Source: Bradyrhizobium sediminis
Lineage (GTDB): Bacteria > Pseudomonadota > Alphaproteobacteria > Rhizobiales > Xanthobacteraceae
Assembly: GCF_018736105.1 (NCBI RefSeq)
Contig: NZ_CP076135.1
Coordinates: forward strand, 4,214,001 to 4,278,000
Reading direction: 5' to 3'
DNA length: 64,000 bases
This document shows, one piece after another, positions 50,901 to 58,259 of the stretch; position 1 is the first letter of the stretch; every line of letters starts with the position of its first letter. The notes under the pieces are model-generated. The model was not told the DNA's origin and ran no database searches. It worked only from the letters and a program-made list of their open reading frames with translations. Both the position numbers and the translations under genes were made by a program.

Positions 50901-53471
50901 GGCAGCGCTGGCGTGGCAGGCGCCGCAGTCGCGGCCGCCGGTGGCGACGTGACCGGAATAGGAAGTGGTGGCAAGCGCGCCTTTGGTGCCTTCGCCGAGA
51001 TAGGACCCGTTGTGGCAGGAGTCGCAGCGGCTGGCACTGACCGCGGCGTGGTTCATCGTATAGGTGGTGAAGCTCGCTGCCGTGTTGCTATGGCAGCTGC
51101 TGCACTGGACTCCGGTCACCGGGACGTGCGGCGGGGTCTTCAGGCCGGTTGCCGTGGTGCCGTTGTGGCAGCTCGCGCAGTTGGTATCGCTCGCCGCATG
51201 GGCGAAGCGCCCGCCGGCCCAGCTGGCGAAGCCGGACGCCGCGGTCGCATGGCAGGTGCCGCAGTCGCGGCCATTGGTCGCGACGTGACCCGGGTGCGAG
51301 GCCGTCCCCATGGCACCCTTGGTGCCCTCGCCGGTGAATGAACCGTTGTGGCAGGAGTCGCAGCGGCTGGCGCTCACCGCGGTGTGGTTCATCGTATAGG
51401 TGGTGAAGCTCGCCGCGGTGTTGCTATGGCAGTTGCTGCACTGGACTCCGGTCACCGGGATGTGCGGCGGGGTCTTCAGGCCGGTTGCCGTGGTGCCGTT
51501 GTGGCAATTCGAGCAGTTGGTGTCGGTCGCCGCATGGGCGAAGCGTCCGCCGGACCAGCTGGCGAAGGTTGCGGCAGCGCTGGCGTGGCAGGCGCCGCAG
51601 TCACGGCCATTGGTCGCGACGTGACCCGGGTGCGAGGCCGTCCCCATGGCACCCTTGGTGCCCTCACCGGTGAACGAGCCGTTGTGGCAGGAGTCGCAGC
51701 GGCTGGCGCTCACCGACGAGTGGTTCATCGTATAGGTGGTGAAGCTTGCTGCCGTGTTGCTATGGCAGCTGCTGCACTGGACCCCGGTCACCGGGATGTG
51801 CGGCGGGGTCTTCAGGCCGGTTGCCGCGGTGCCGTTGTGGCAATTCGAGCAGTTGGTGTCGCTCGCCGCATGGGCGAAGCGTCCGCCTGCCCAGCTGGCG
51901 AAAGTTGCGGCGGCGCCGGCGTGGCAGGAGACGCAGTCGCGGCCATTGGTCGCAACATGGCCGGAATAGGAAGTGGTGGCCAGCGCGCCTTTGGTGCCCT
52001 CACCAACATACGACCCGTTGTGGCAGCTATCGCAGCGGCTGGCGCTCACCGCCGAGTGGTTCATCGTGTAGGTGGTGAAGCTTGCTGCCGTGTTGCTATG
52101 GCAGCTGCTGCACTGGACCCCGGTCACCGGGATGTGCGGCGGGGTCTTCAGGCCGGTCGCCGCGGTGCCGTTGTGGCAGTTCGAGCAATTGGTATCGCTC
52201 GCCGCATGAGCGAAGGCCGCGCCGGCAAAGGTGGCTGTGTTGTTGTGGCAGGTGCCGCAGTCGCGGCCATTGGTCGCGACGTGGCCTGGGAACGCGGCCG
52301 TGCCCATTGCCCCCTTGGTGCCCTCACCCGTGAATGAGCCGTTGTGGCAGGAGTCGCAGCGGCTGCCGCTCACCGCGGCATGGTTCATCGTATAGGCCGT
52401 GAAGTTCGCCGACGTGTTGGAATGGCAGCTGCTGCACTGGACCCCGGTCACCGGGATGTGCGGCGGGGTCTTCAGGCCGGTCGCCGTGGTGCCATTGTGG
52501 CAGTTCGAACAATTGGTGTCGGTGGCCGCATGAGCGAAGGCCGCGCCGGCAAAGGTGGCTGTGTTGTTGTGGCAGGTACTACAGTCGCGGCCATTGGTCG
52601 CGACATGGCCCGCGTGCGAGGCCGTTCCCATGGCGCCCTTGGTACCCTCACCGGTGAACGAGCCATTGTGGCAGCTGTCGCAGCGGCCGGCACTGACCGC
52701 GGTGTGGTTCATCGTGTAGCTGGTGAAGCTCGCCGCCGTATTGCTATGGCAGCTGCTGCACTGGATGCCGGTGACCGGGATGTGCGGCGGGGTCTGCAGA
52801 CCGATTGCACCGCTGCCATTGTGGCAACTCGAGCAATTGGTGTCCGTCGCCGCGTGGCTGAAGGTTCCGCCCGCCCATGTGGTCGTGCTCCTGTGGCAGG
52901 TCTCGCATGGCGCGGTTGTCGGAACGTGGTTAGCCGGCCTGCCGAGCGCCGCAACGCCGTTGTGACAACTGGCGCAGTCCGTCGTAATCCCGACGTGATT
53001 GAAGGAGGTCGCCCCGGCATAGCTGACCGTGCTTCGATGGCAGCTTCCGCACGGCGCGGCAGTGACGATATGATTGGCCGGCTTACCGACGGCGATCGTA
53101 CCATTGTGGCAAGTGGCGCACGGCGCCGTCGCCTGGACATGATCGATGAAAGGCAGGGTGCGCCAGGCCGCCGTCAGGTGACAGCCTTCACAGAAATTCG
53201 TCGTCTGCGGATGCTTTGGCGATTTTCCCTGCGCATTGGTGCCGTTGTGGCAGGCAAAACATTGCTTCGGCGTACCCTTGAAGCGCCCATTCACATGGCA
53301 CGAAGCGCAGTCGACGCTGGAATGCGAGCCCGTAAGCGGAAATCCCGTCGAAAAGTGGTTGAACGATGTGGTCAATGCGGATTGCGCATGGCCGGGCGCA
53401 GCGGCGAGCACGACCGCGACCGCAATGGCAGACCACATCAGACCCAGCGATCTCAAGGAGATCAACGCCAT
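47904..53471 (-). CDS. Giant multihaem c-type cytochrome, 61 CXXCH motifs
   Basis: 1855 residues. Signal peptide at 1-30 (WSAIAVAVVLAAAPGHAQ), no lipobox. I count 61 CXXCH: 7 in an N-terminal module (about 50-200), 44 in eleven tandem four-haem units (about 205-1410), and 10 in a C-terminal module (about 1560-1830). One CX3CH (CAGACH) follows near the end. An Ala/Thr/Pro linker of about 145 residues separates array and C-terminal module. In the repeats nearly every CXXCH is preceded by a His 6-7 residues before (FAH, PPH, MNH, GH), which fits bis-His haems. The N-terminus has FNHFSTGFPLTGSH, shared with cytochrome c3-like proteins. Periplasmic or surface electron wire is inferred; the substrate is unknown. 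Confidence 0.9.
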   Translation of the reverse strand: MALISLRSLGLMWSAIAVAVVLAAAPGHAQSALTTSFNHFSTGFPLTGSHSSVDCASCHVNGRFKGTPKQCFACHNGTNAQGKSPKHPQTTNFCEGCHLTAAWRTLPFIDHVQATAPCATCHNGTIAVGKPANHIVTAAPCGSCHRSTVSYAGATSFNHVGITTDCASCHNGVAALGRPANHVPTTAPCETCHRSTTTWAGGTFSHAATDTNCSSCHNGSGAIGLQTPPHIPVTGIQCSSCHSNTAASFTSYTMNHTAVSAGRCDSCHNGSFTGEGTKGAMGTASHAGHVATNGRDCSTCHNNTATFAGAAFAHAATDTNCSNCHNGTTATGLKTPPHIPVTGVQCSSCHSNTSANFTAYTMNHAAVSGSRCDSCHNGSFTGEGTKGAMGTAAFPGHVATNGRDCGTCHNNTATFAGAAFAHAASDTNCSNCHNGTAATGLKTPPHIPVTGVQCSSCHSNTAASFTTYTMNHSAVSASRCDSCHNGSYVGEGTKGALATTSYSGHVATNGRDCVSCHAGAAATFASWAGGRFAHAASDTNCSNCHNGTAATGLKTPPHIPVTGVQCSSCHSNTAASFTTYTMNHSSVSASRCDSCHNGSFTGEGTKGAMGTASHPGHVATNGRDCGACHASAAATFASWSGGRFAHAATDTNCSNCHNGTTATGLKTPPHIPVTGVQCSNCHSNTAASFTTYTMNHTAVSASRCDSCHNGSFTGEGTKGAMGTASHPGHVATNGRDCGTCHATAASGFASWAGGRFAHAASDTNCASCHNGTTATGLKTPPHVPVTGVQCSSCHSNTAASFTTYTMNHAAVSASRCDSCHNGSYLGEGTKGALATTSYSGHVATGGRDCGACHASAAATFASWSGGRFAHAATDTNCSSCHNGTTATGLKTPPHIPVPGVQCSSCHSNTAANFTTYTMNHTAVSASRCDSCHNGSFTGEGTKGAMGTASRPGHVATNGRDCGTCHASAAATFASWSGGRFAHAATDTNCSSCHNGTTATGLKTPPHIPVTGVQCSSCHSNTAASFTTYTMNHTAVSASRCDSCHNGSFTGEGTKGAMGTASHPGHVATNGRDCGACHASAAATFASWSGGRFAHAATDTNCSSCHNGTTATGLKTPPHIPVPGVQCSSCHSNTAANFTTYTMNHTAVSASRCDSCHNGSFTGEGTKGAMGTASRPGHVATNGRDCGTCHASAAATFASWSGGRFAHAATDTNCSSCHNGTTATGLKTPPHIPVTGVQCSSCHSNTAASFTTYTMNHTAVSASRCDSCHNGSFTGEGTKGAMGTASHPGHVATNGRDCGTCHASAAATFASWSGGRFAHAASDTNCSSCHNGTTATGLKTPPHIPVPGVQCSNCHSNTAASFTTYTMNHTAVSASRCDSCHNGSFTSQGKRGPEGKSRDHPSTTADCGCCHTSTTSFDPRRKSPAGCSTTAAAASVAAPAGAATATTTATPTTAARAAATQSATASTAATTTIPAAPGAATAAAPAASARPVTATTSTATATTTTANPNAAPANAPAPAATSPIAAPSNTAAARSASPNVAASGPAAPSALAMPVAPVTPGSSRMGARFSHAGLTGRCAACHNGVAALGKPSSHVVTNAPCETCHKSTVTFAGARMNHTGITANCASCHNGKTSTGKSAKHLVTNNPCEQCHKSTATFAGARMNHAGIIANCASCHNGTTATGKSAKHIVTSSPCETCHKSTVTFAGARLDHSRITAPCVSCHNGTMATGKSPKHFLTTLPCETCHRTMIWTPVNYRHTSPRYVNHGTAISCSSCHTSNAQIVSRKFPAFQPDCASCHADKYRPMSHLKFDRPVKVYYTVAELRDCAGACHVFTDNTQRSISTRRTGVHRAMGGGW
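49240..52865 (-). repeat. Eleven tandem four-haem units in the giant cytochrome
   Basis: Each unit is about 312-336 bp and encodes CS(S/N)CHNGT, PPH(I/V)PV-GVQCSSCH, TYTMNH-CDSCHNGS and GHVATNGRDCG(T/A)CH. Units 1-3 (right end) differ most from the others. The later ones differ at few positions, such as PVTG/PVPG, SHPGH/SRPGH and YSGH. The last unit is degenerate (SFTSQGKRGPEGKSRDHP, then CGCCH). Confidence 0.9.
49588..50936. repeat. Apparently identical 672-bp tandem duplication
   Basis: Bases 49588-50264 and 50260-50936 read the same at an offset of 672 bp, two four-haem units each. I compared them line by line and saw no mismatch. Mismatches appear at once outside (for example CACGG against CGCGG on the left, and ATT against GCC on the right). 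Such identity points to very recent duplication or gene conversion. An assembly artefact is also possible. Confidence 0.85.
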
Positions 53472-54277
53472 CTATCCCCGATCCCCCCTACGGCCTTCGC
53501 GCATCTTCAAGCCCCGCGCCCTGCAAACGACTCCGATACTCGCCTCTCGACCGGGCTCCTCCGTTGAGCCAGCCACTTTCGGTCACAAGGACACGCACGG
53601 ACACAACGCCGAGCATTCCGCCGCTTCCTCTTGCTGATCCAGGATTCAATCGGGTCGGCGCCGCAGCATCGCGCGCGTGCACGTCCAGCCCCGGCAGCGA
53701 TGCGGGCAGTCGTCCGCTGCCGCAAAGGCGGCTGATCGAATTCAGAACGCTCATTGCCCACCCAGCCTTCCGGCTACAACACGCCAACGCTCACAAGGCC
53801 GAGCGCCAAAACGCCGACGATTCCCGATCTGCTAATGCTTTCGGAGCTTCGAAACTTCCCCAACCGAAAGCGCCCAGATCCCTTCACGATTCTTTCGCCT
53901 TTAGTTGCTTCGACTAATTGCATCGGAATGGGACTGCATCCCGTATCCGATCGGGCGATTTCGTGGCGGGTGGCTCCGGCCGGGTATTGCGAACGAAAGA
54001 CGCGGAGAATTATTCCAGACAATCTTTCCGACATCCGATCATCTGCGGGAATTTTGTCCGACACGCCCGTGGCGCGGTCGCAATCATTCGTGAAAACGAT
54101 GTAGTCGCAGCCGGCGCCTCGCCAACCGATGCCATGATGCAGCCTTTTCAACATCCGAATGTGCGGAATCCAGCAAGACGTTCTGTCGAATCCGGCAGGC
54201 TTTCAGTCGCGCTACGGCATATGAGCGTTGGCCGGATACAGCGATCGACGACGAAAGAGACTGGCAAGGGGGGTGCC
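53472..54277. other. Intergenic region upstream of the giant cytochrome operon
   Basis: About 800 bases without a convincing gene; several short overlapping frames look like chance. It should hold the promoter of the 61-haem cytochrome operon (minus) and of the gene at 54278 (plus). A GGGGGATCGGGGATAG ribosome site lies just before the cytochrome ATG. I could not identify -35/-10, sigma-54 or FixK elements with confidence. Confidence 0.45.
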
Positions 54278-54961
54278 GTGCAAACAATACCGCCACATCT
54301 GAGGCCCAACCGTGGCCCGATCGGAACACACCCGCCACGTACGCTCCCACCTGCAGTTGGGGTTGCAGATGCGGATGCGCCCGCTACACACGCCCGGTCT
54401 CACATTTCGCCCAAGAAGTCATCGCGAGCGAGAAATCCATCCACCCCACGACTACATATCCTGGCCCGGCATTGGTTCACATTGATAGCCGGCGTTTCCG
54501 CCGCCATCCTTGGTTTCGTTGCGGTGCTGTGGCTGACCAGTCCGGCTGCATTGCCGCCAGGTGTCGCGATCCTGACAAGCGCCTCCGTTTCGGATGCCAG
54601 CAGTTTGATGGCAGCGGTGCAGGCTGCCAATCTTCGCGGAAACCCGGACGTGAGAGGGGCGATCGAGGAGATCAAACGCCTCGACAATGAACGCGTAACA
54701 ATCAAGGGCTGGGCCATCGACGCCACCGCATCCGGCTCCCTGCTGACTGTGATCGCGTTCGCCGGCGGAACCCATGCATTGACGACCGCGACGAGCGGGC
54801 CACGAATGGATGCTGCTCAGATCTTCGGACTATCGGGCGCAAATGCAGCGAAAATGTCGTTCCATGGCGTTTTCGCCTGCAAACCCGGTGAAAAACTCGT
54901 CGTCGTCGCGGTCACGTCCGATCGTACATATAGCCACTTTCGCTCTCTCGCTTGCCCATAG
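54278..54961 (+). CDS. Single-span membrane protein of unknown function
   Basis: About 227 residues from GTG 54278, preferred because AAGGGGGG lies 4 bases upstream; an ATG at 54221 would add 19 residues. The cytoplasmic N-terminus is proline-rich (NRGPIGTHPPRTLPPAVGVA), then comes one membrane helix (FTLIAGVSAAILGFVAVLWL). A periplasmic domain of about 130 residues follows, with RVTIKGWAIDATASGSLL and two cysteines (FACKPGE, SLACP). I do not recognise the family. Convergent with the sigma factor gene (48 bp), so it could regulate it, but it does not resemble a known anti-sigma factor. Confidence 0.65.
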   Translation: MQTIPPHLRPNRGPIGTHPPRTLPPAVGVADADAPATHARSHISPKKSSRARNPSTPRLHILARHWFTLIAGVSAAILGFVAVLWLTSPAALPPGVAILTSASVSDASSLMAAVQAANLRGNPDVRGAIEEIKRLDNERVTIKGWAIDATASGSLLTVIAFAGGTHALTTATSGPRMDAAQIFGLSGANAAKMSFHGVFACKPGEKLVVVAVTSDRTYSHFRSLACP

Positions 54962-55009
54962 AGGCCTCCGGACCGCTGGCAATTCAGCCCTGTGCCCCGA
55001 GCGACCCGC

Positions 55010-55618
55010 CTACAAACGCTTCTGCAGCGCGTAGCGCGCCCGAGCCAGGCGGCTCATCACCGTTCCCGCAGGCAAGTTGAGCAGCCTTCCGGTTTCCTTG
55101 TACGACATACCGTACCCGCAGACCAACCTCATGACGTCGCGCTGATCCATCGGCAGCCGGGCGATGTCCTCCCTCAACTCGCGGAGAACGATCCGATTTT
55201 CGACCACGGCCGGACCGTCACAGCTCAACAAGCGATCGATGACTTCGACATCGACGACTTCGCCGCGGACTCTCTCCGCCCGAATATGGTCTATCCAGAG
55301 ATTTTGAGCGATACGAAACATCCAGCTGTCGAGCCGCGTGCCCGGCTGCCATTGATCCAAATGGGCCAGAGCCCGTGCACAGGTTTCCTGGATCAAGTCC
55401 TCGCTCAAATCCGCACCGCGCGTGAGCGAATCCACGAAGCGGCGCAATCGTGGCAGGATCTTCACCATTCGAATATGGACATCGTGACTGCTCGCCTTCG
55501 CTTGACCATCGGATAGGCGAACCACGTCAAAGCCGCGATGTCGCCGCGCATCGGCGGGACGCAGCGTCGCACCACTGGACCCGCTTCGCCGGTGTCTGGC
55601 AGCTCCATCGACCTTCAT
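55010..55618 (-). CDS. ECF-type RNA polymerase sigma factor
   Basis: About 202 residues from ATG 55618, chosen because it overlaps the stop of the 18-haem cytochrome (ATGA). Region 2 is seen at LRRFVDSLTRGADLSEDLIQ and WMFRIAQNLWIDHIRAERV. Region 4 is seen at LPMDQRDVMRLVCGYGMSYK and GTVMSRLARARYALQ. The 50-residue N-terminal extension is Arg-rich and unassigned. No anti-sigma gene is recognisable beside it. It is co-transcribed with the cytochrome genes, so it may control this or the adjacent cytochrome operon. Confidence 0.85.
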   Translation of the reverse strand: MKVDGAARHRRSGSSGATLRPADARRHRGFDVVRLSDGQAKASSHDVHIRMVKILPRLRRFVDSLTRGADLSEDLIQETCARALAHLDQWQPGTRLDSWMFRIAQNLWIDHIRAERVRGEVVDVEVIDRLLSCDGPAVVENRIVLRELREDIARLPMDQRDVMRLVCGYGMSYKETGRLLNLPAGTVMSRLARARYALQKRL

Positions 55619-56982
55619 GGCCGCCTGCTCCCCTGTTTGAACGACGTTGTCGTGTGGCATCGTTCACATGCCCGCCCGAATGACCCGCGATGCGCGTCGT
55701 CCTGTCGGTGGCACGCATAGCAATCCGTGGCCAAATCGATCCTGGTGACGTTCCGCGTAACGTGGCAGGTTTGACAATTGAGCCCGCGGTGCGCGCCCGT
55801 CAGCGGGAAGCGCGTTTGTGCGTCATGATCAAAGCGCCATCTCTTCCAACTGTTCGGGTTGTGGCAGAGCGCGCAGTTCGTCCCCAGTCGCCCTTCATGA
55901 TGGAGGTCCCGGTGGCAGGAGTTGCAGCTCAACGGCGTTCCCTTGAACAGCAGGGAACGATGGCACTCCTCGCACGGCACGACCGCGTGACGTCCAATGA
56001 GCGGAAACCGGGTGAGATCGTGATCGAAAGAGGTTATTCGGCGCCAGCTGACCTCCACGTGACAGCGCTCGCAGCGATTTCCGAGCTGGCCCTTGTGCCG
56101 GTCATCCTTGAGATGACAGGATCCACAAGCCGTCGTGAGCTTGTCGCGATAGAGAGTTCCGGTATGGCATGCATCGCACTTCACCTTTGCATGCGCTCCT
56201 CTCAGTGAGAATTTTGTCTCCTTGTCATGATTGAAGCTAACTGCGCGCCACTTGTCCTGACCGTGGCAACTTTCGCATCTGGGACCGTACCGTTCGTTGT
56301 GGACATCCTGAAGCCGGTGGCAATCGATGCACGTCGCACCAATCCCCTTGTAGCGCTCACCGACGTGGCAGGTAGAACATCCGACCGCTCGATGTGAACC
56401 CTGGAGCGGAAACCTGGTCTTGTCATGGTCGAACGGCTTGACGCGACGCCATGCCGCCTCGCTGTGGCAATTCTCGCATGCTTCCCCCAGCCGTCCTTTA
56501 TGCGGATCATTCGACTTGTGACAATCGATGCACCGTTGGCCGGCATTGCGGAATTTCTCCGTCGACCTGTGACATCGATCGCATGGAACGGTCTTGTGCG
56601 CGTCCCGCAGCGGAAAATTCGTAAAGCCGTGATTGAAGGTCTCCCGATCGAGCTGGACGATATCGGCATTTCGCCCCTTGTGATCGGTGTGACACTGGGT
56701 GCAATCATGTCTCGCGGCATCCGGCTGACGCCCATGAAATCTCTCACCCGCCGCTCGATCCGCAGCAATGTCCTTGTGGCACGCCAGGCATAGTCGCGTT
56801 TGTGATTTGCGCGAGAACGGCTCGTGGCAGTTGCTGCAGTCCTTCTCGAGTTTGACGTGCCCGTCGACAACAGGCCCCGGGAGGACAAGCTTCTCGAACA
56901 GAGTCTGGGAACGCACCGTTGACGCCAAGCCAAGCAGGAAAACGATACCGATAGCGAACGCACTTATGGGTCGTCGGATCAA
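55615..56982 (-). CDS. 18-haem c-type cytochrome, cytochrome c3-like
   Basis: About 455 residues if TTG 56982 is the start; no ATG fits, and upstream sequence overlaps the cytochrome b gene. Signal peptide PISAFAIGIVFLLGLASTVR. I count 18 CXXCH. Repeating segments such as FDHDKTRFPLQGSHRAVG before CSTCH place it in the doubled-CXXCH, cytochrome c3-like group, with paired histidines for bis-His haems. The giant cytochrome shares this segment in its first module. It lies 13 bp after the cytochrome b gene and overlaps the sigma gene. Probably a periplasmic electron carrier. Confidence 0.85.
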   Translation of the reverse strand: MIRRPISAFAIGIVFLLGLASTVRSQTLFEKLVLPGPVVDGHVKLEKDCSNCHEPFSRKSQTRLCLACHKDIAADRAAGERFHGRQPDAARHDCTQCHTDHKGRNADIVQLDRETFNHGFTNFPLRDAHKTVPCDRCHRSTEKFRNAGQRCIDCHKSNDPHKGRLGEACENCHSEAAWRRVKPFDHDKTRFPLQGSHRAVGCSTCHVGERYKGIGATCIDCHRLQDVHNERYGPRCESCHGQDKWRAVSFNHDKETKFSLRGAHAKVKCDACHTGTLYRDKLTTACGSCHLKDDRHKGQLGNRCERCHVEVSWRRITSFDHDLTRFPLIGRHAVVPCEECHRSLLFKGTPLSCNSCHRDLHHEGRLGTNCALCHNPNSWKRWRFDHDAQTRFPLTGAHRGLNCQTCHVTRNVTRIDLATDCYACHRQDDAHRGSFGRACERCHTTTSFKQGSRRP

Positions 56983-56995
56983 CCGGGATCTCGAC

Positions 56996-57976
56996 TCAAA
57001 AGAAGTGCGCAGCGAAGATGTGAATGATGGCTGCCACCACAAGGAGAAAGAACAGCGGCAGGTGAAAGACGTGCCAAAGCCTGAAGAGCCGCTCATAAAA
57101 CGCGAGGGCCGCGGCCTTCCTCACGACAGCCACATGCAGCGTTACCAGGTCCGCTACGACGGCGAGCCGCTGGCGTCGAACCCTTCGCGACCATCCGAGA
57201 CGCTTGCTCTCAGCCGTGATGGCCTGCCGCGCATCGGCAATCAGCCGGGCGCGGACCGCGCCTGCACGCCAGCCGATCACCGGCAAGGAAAGCAGTCCGG
57301 TTATGACGCCGTTTGGGGCGGCCGCTCCACGATCGGCGAACCCGTTCAGTTGCGCAATGATTCGGTCGGAAACAACACGATCGGCGCCGATGATTCCTGT
57401 CAGCGCATCGGCATCGGCCAAAATCTCCTTGATTTCCGCTTTGCGACCATACAGCCCAAGGTGAATCTTGCTGTAGAGATATCGACCTGCAACCCCGCTC
57501 GCCGCAACAATGAGCATTGCCGCAAGAGCCATATTGCTGTTGATCGAGCCGAGCCTGAAATTCGAATGCAACACGATCAACAGGGGGCCGAGCACGCCCA
57601 GGATCATGTGGGCACGGAACCAGAAGGCCACCGAGCCAAGAGCCCGCAGGAACGGCATCCGCTTTCGCAAGGGGTAAAGCAGCAGGAGAACCATGAGGCT
57701 GCTGCCAGCAATTCCAAGCCAGTAACCAATGCCGCTCTCGGGCGTAAGGCCACTGTCCTGGCGATTGAGCCAGGCGGTCCAGAGCACACCCGCAACGACG
57801 AAGCCAAACGCAAGCAGAGCCAGCTTCGTCCACGGTCGGGTACGATATTGGGCGAAGTCCGCTCTCGCACGCCTCCGTATCGAGGACGCTGAGGGCGCCG
57901 CTCGATTGCCGCTCTCGTCATTCGGCCGCGCGCTCAAGTGCGCGATAGTCAGCTCTGAAATCGCCGAACTCGTCAT
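56996..57976 (-). CDS. Membrane cytochrome b-like / ferric-reductase-like protein
   Basis: 326 residues from ATG 57976, behind GGGGGGAC. About five membrane helices, for example LALLAFGFVVAGVLWTAWL, WLGIAGSSLMVLLLLYPL and MALAAMLIVAASGVAGRYLY. Histidines sit in FRAHMILGVLGPLLIVLHSN and in WHVFHLPLFFLLVVAAIIHI near the C-terminus, suited to bind two b haems across the membrane. There is no FAD or NAD domain. The 18-haem cytochrome follows at once, so a quinol-to-cytochrome or flavoprotein-to-cytochrome role is likely (inference). Confidence 0.75.
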   Translation of the reverse strand: MTSSAISELTIAHLSARPNDESGNRAAPSASSIRRRARADFAQYRTRPWTKLALLAFGFVVAGVLWTAWLNRQDSGLTPESGIGYWLGIAGSSLMVLLLLYPLRKRMPFLRALGSVAFWFRAHMILGVLGPLLIVLHSNFRLGSINSNMALAAMLIVAASGVAGRYLYSKIHLGLYGRKAEIKEILADADALTGIIGADRVVSDRIIAQLNGFADRGAAAPNGVITGLLSLPVIGWRAGAVRARLIADARQAITAESKRLGWSRRVRRQRLAVVADLVTLHVAVVRKAAALAFYERLFRLWHVFHLPLFFLLVVAAIIHIFAAHFF

Positions 57977-58259
57977 TGTCCCCCCGAGGGCATGACCACA
58001 CGCCCCTCCAACGGCCCTCGTCCCCGGGGCGCCCTGTCGTCCGAACGATCCGAGCCTTCGAGGTAGGCGACAACTTGAAGAAAGACGGTCAGTTTTGTGG
58101 CGCGCGACCAGACACAACGCCGTTATCAATCCGCCGCAATCGGATGTGACGAAGAATGCAGCGCAATGTCGAGGGACACTGAACATCGCCTCCCATGTCT
58201 GGCACGGACCTCGTCGTGCCCGGTGTTCTTGATTGTCGGCTCCAGGGTCACAGCGAAAG

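Noticed and set aside
51348..52337. Long plus-strand frames opposite the giant cytochrome array
   Set aside because: Their repeated Gly/Ala/Arg sequence is only the reverse of the four-haem repeats, in the same period. No ribosome site or domain supports them.
49240..52865. CRISPR-like array
   Set aside because: The regular DNA repeats of about 336 bp are in-frame haem-binding protein repeats, not short direct repeats with unique spacers.
53774..54154. 126-codon minus-strand frame upstream of the giant cytochrome
   Set aside because: No ribosome site, no domain, and composition like random translation of intergenic DNA.
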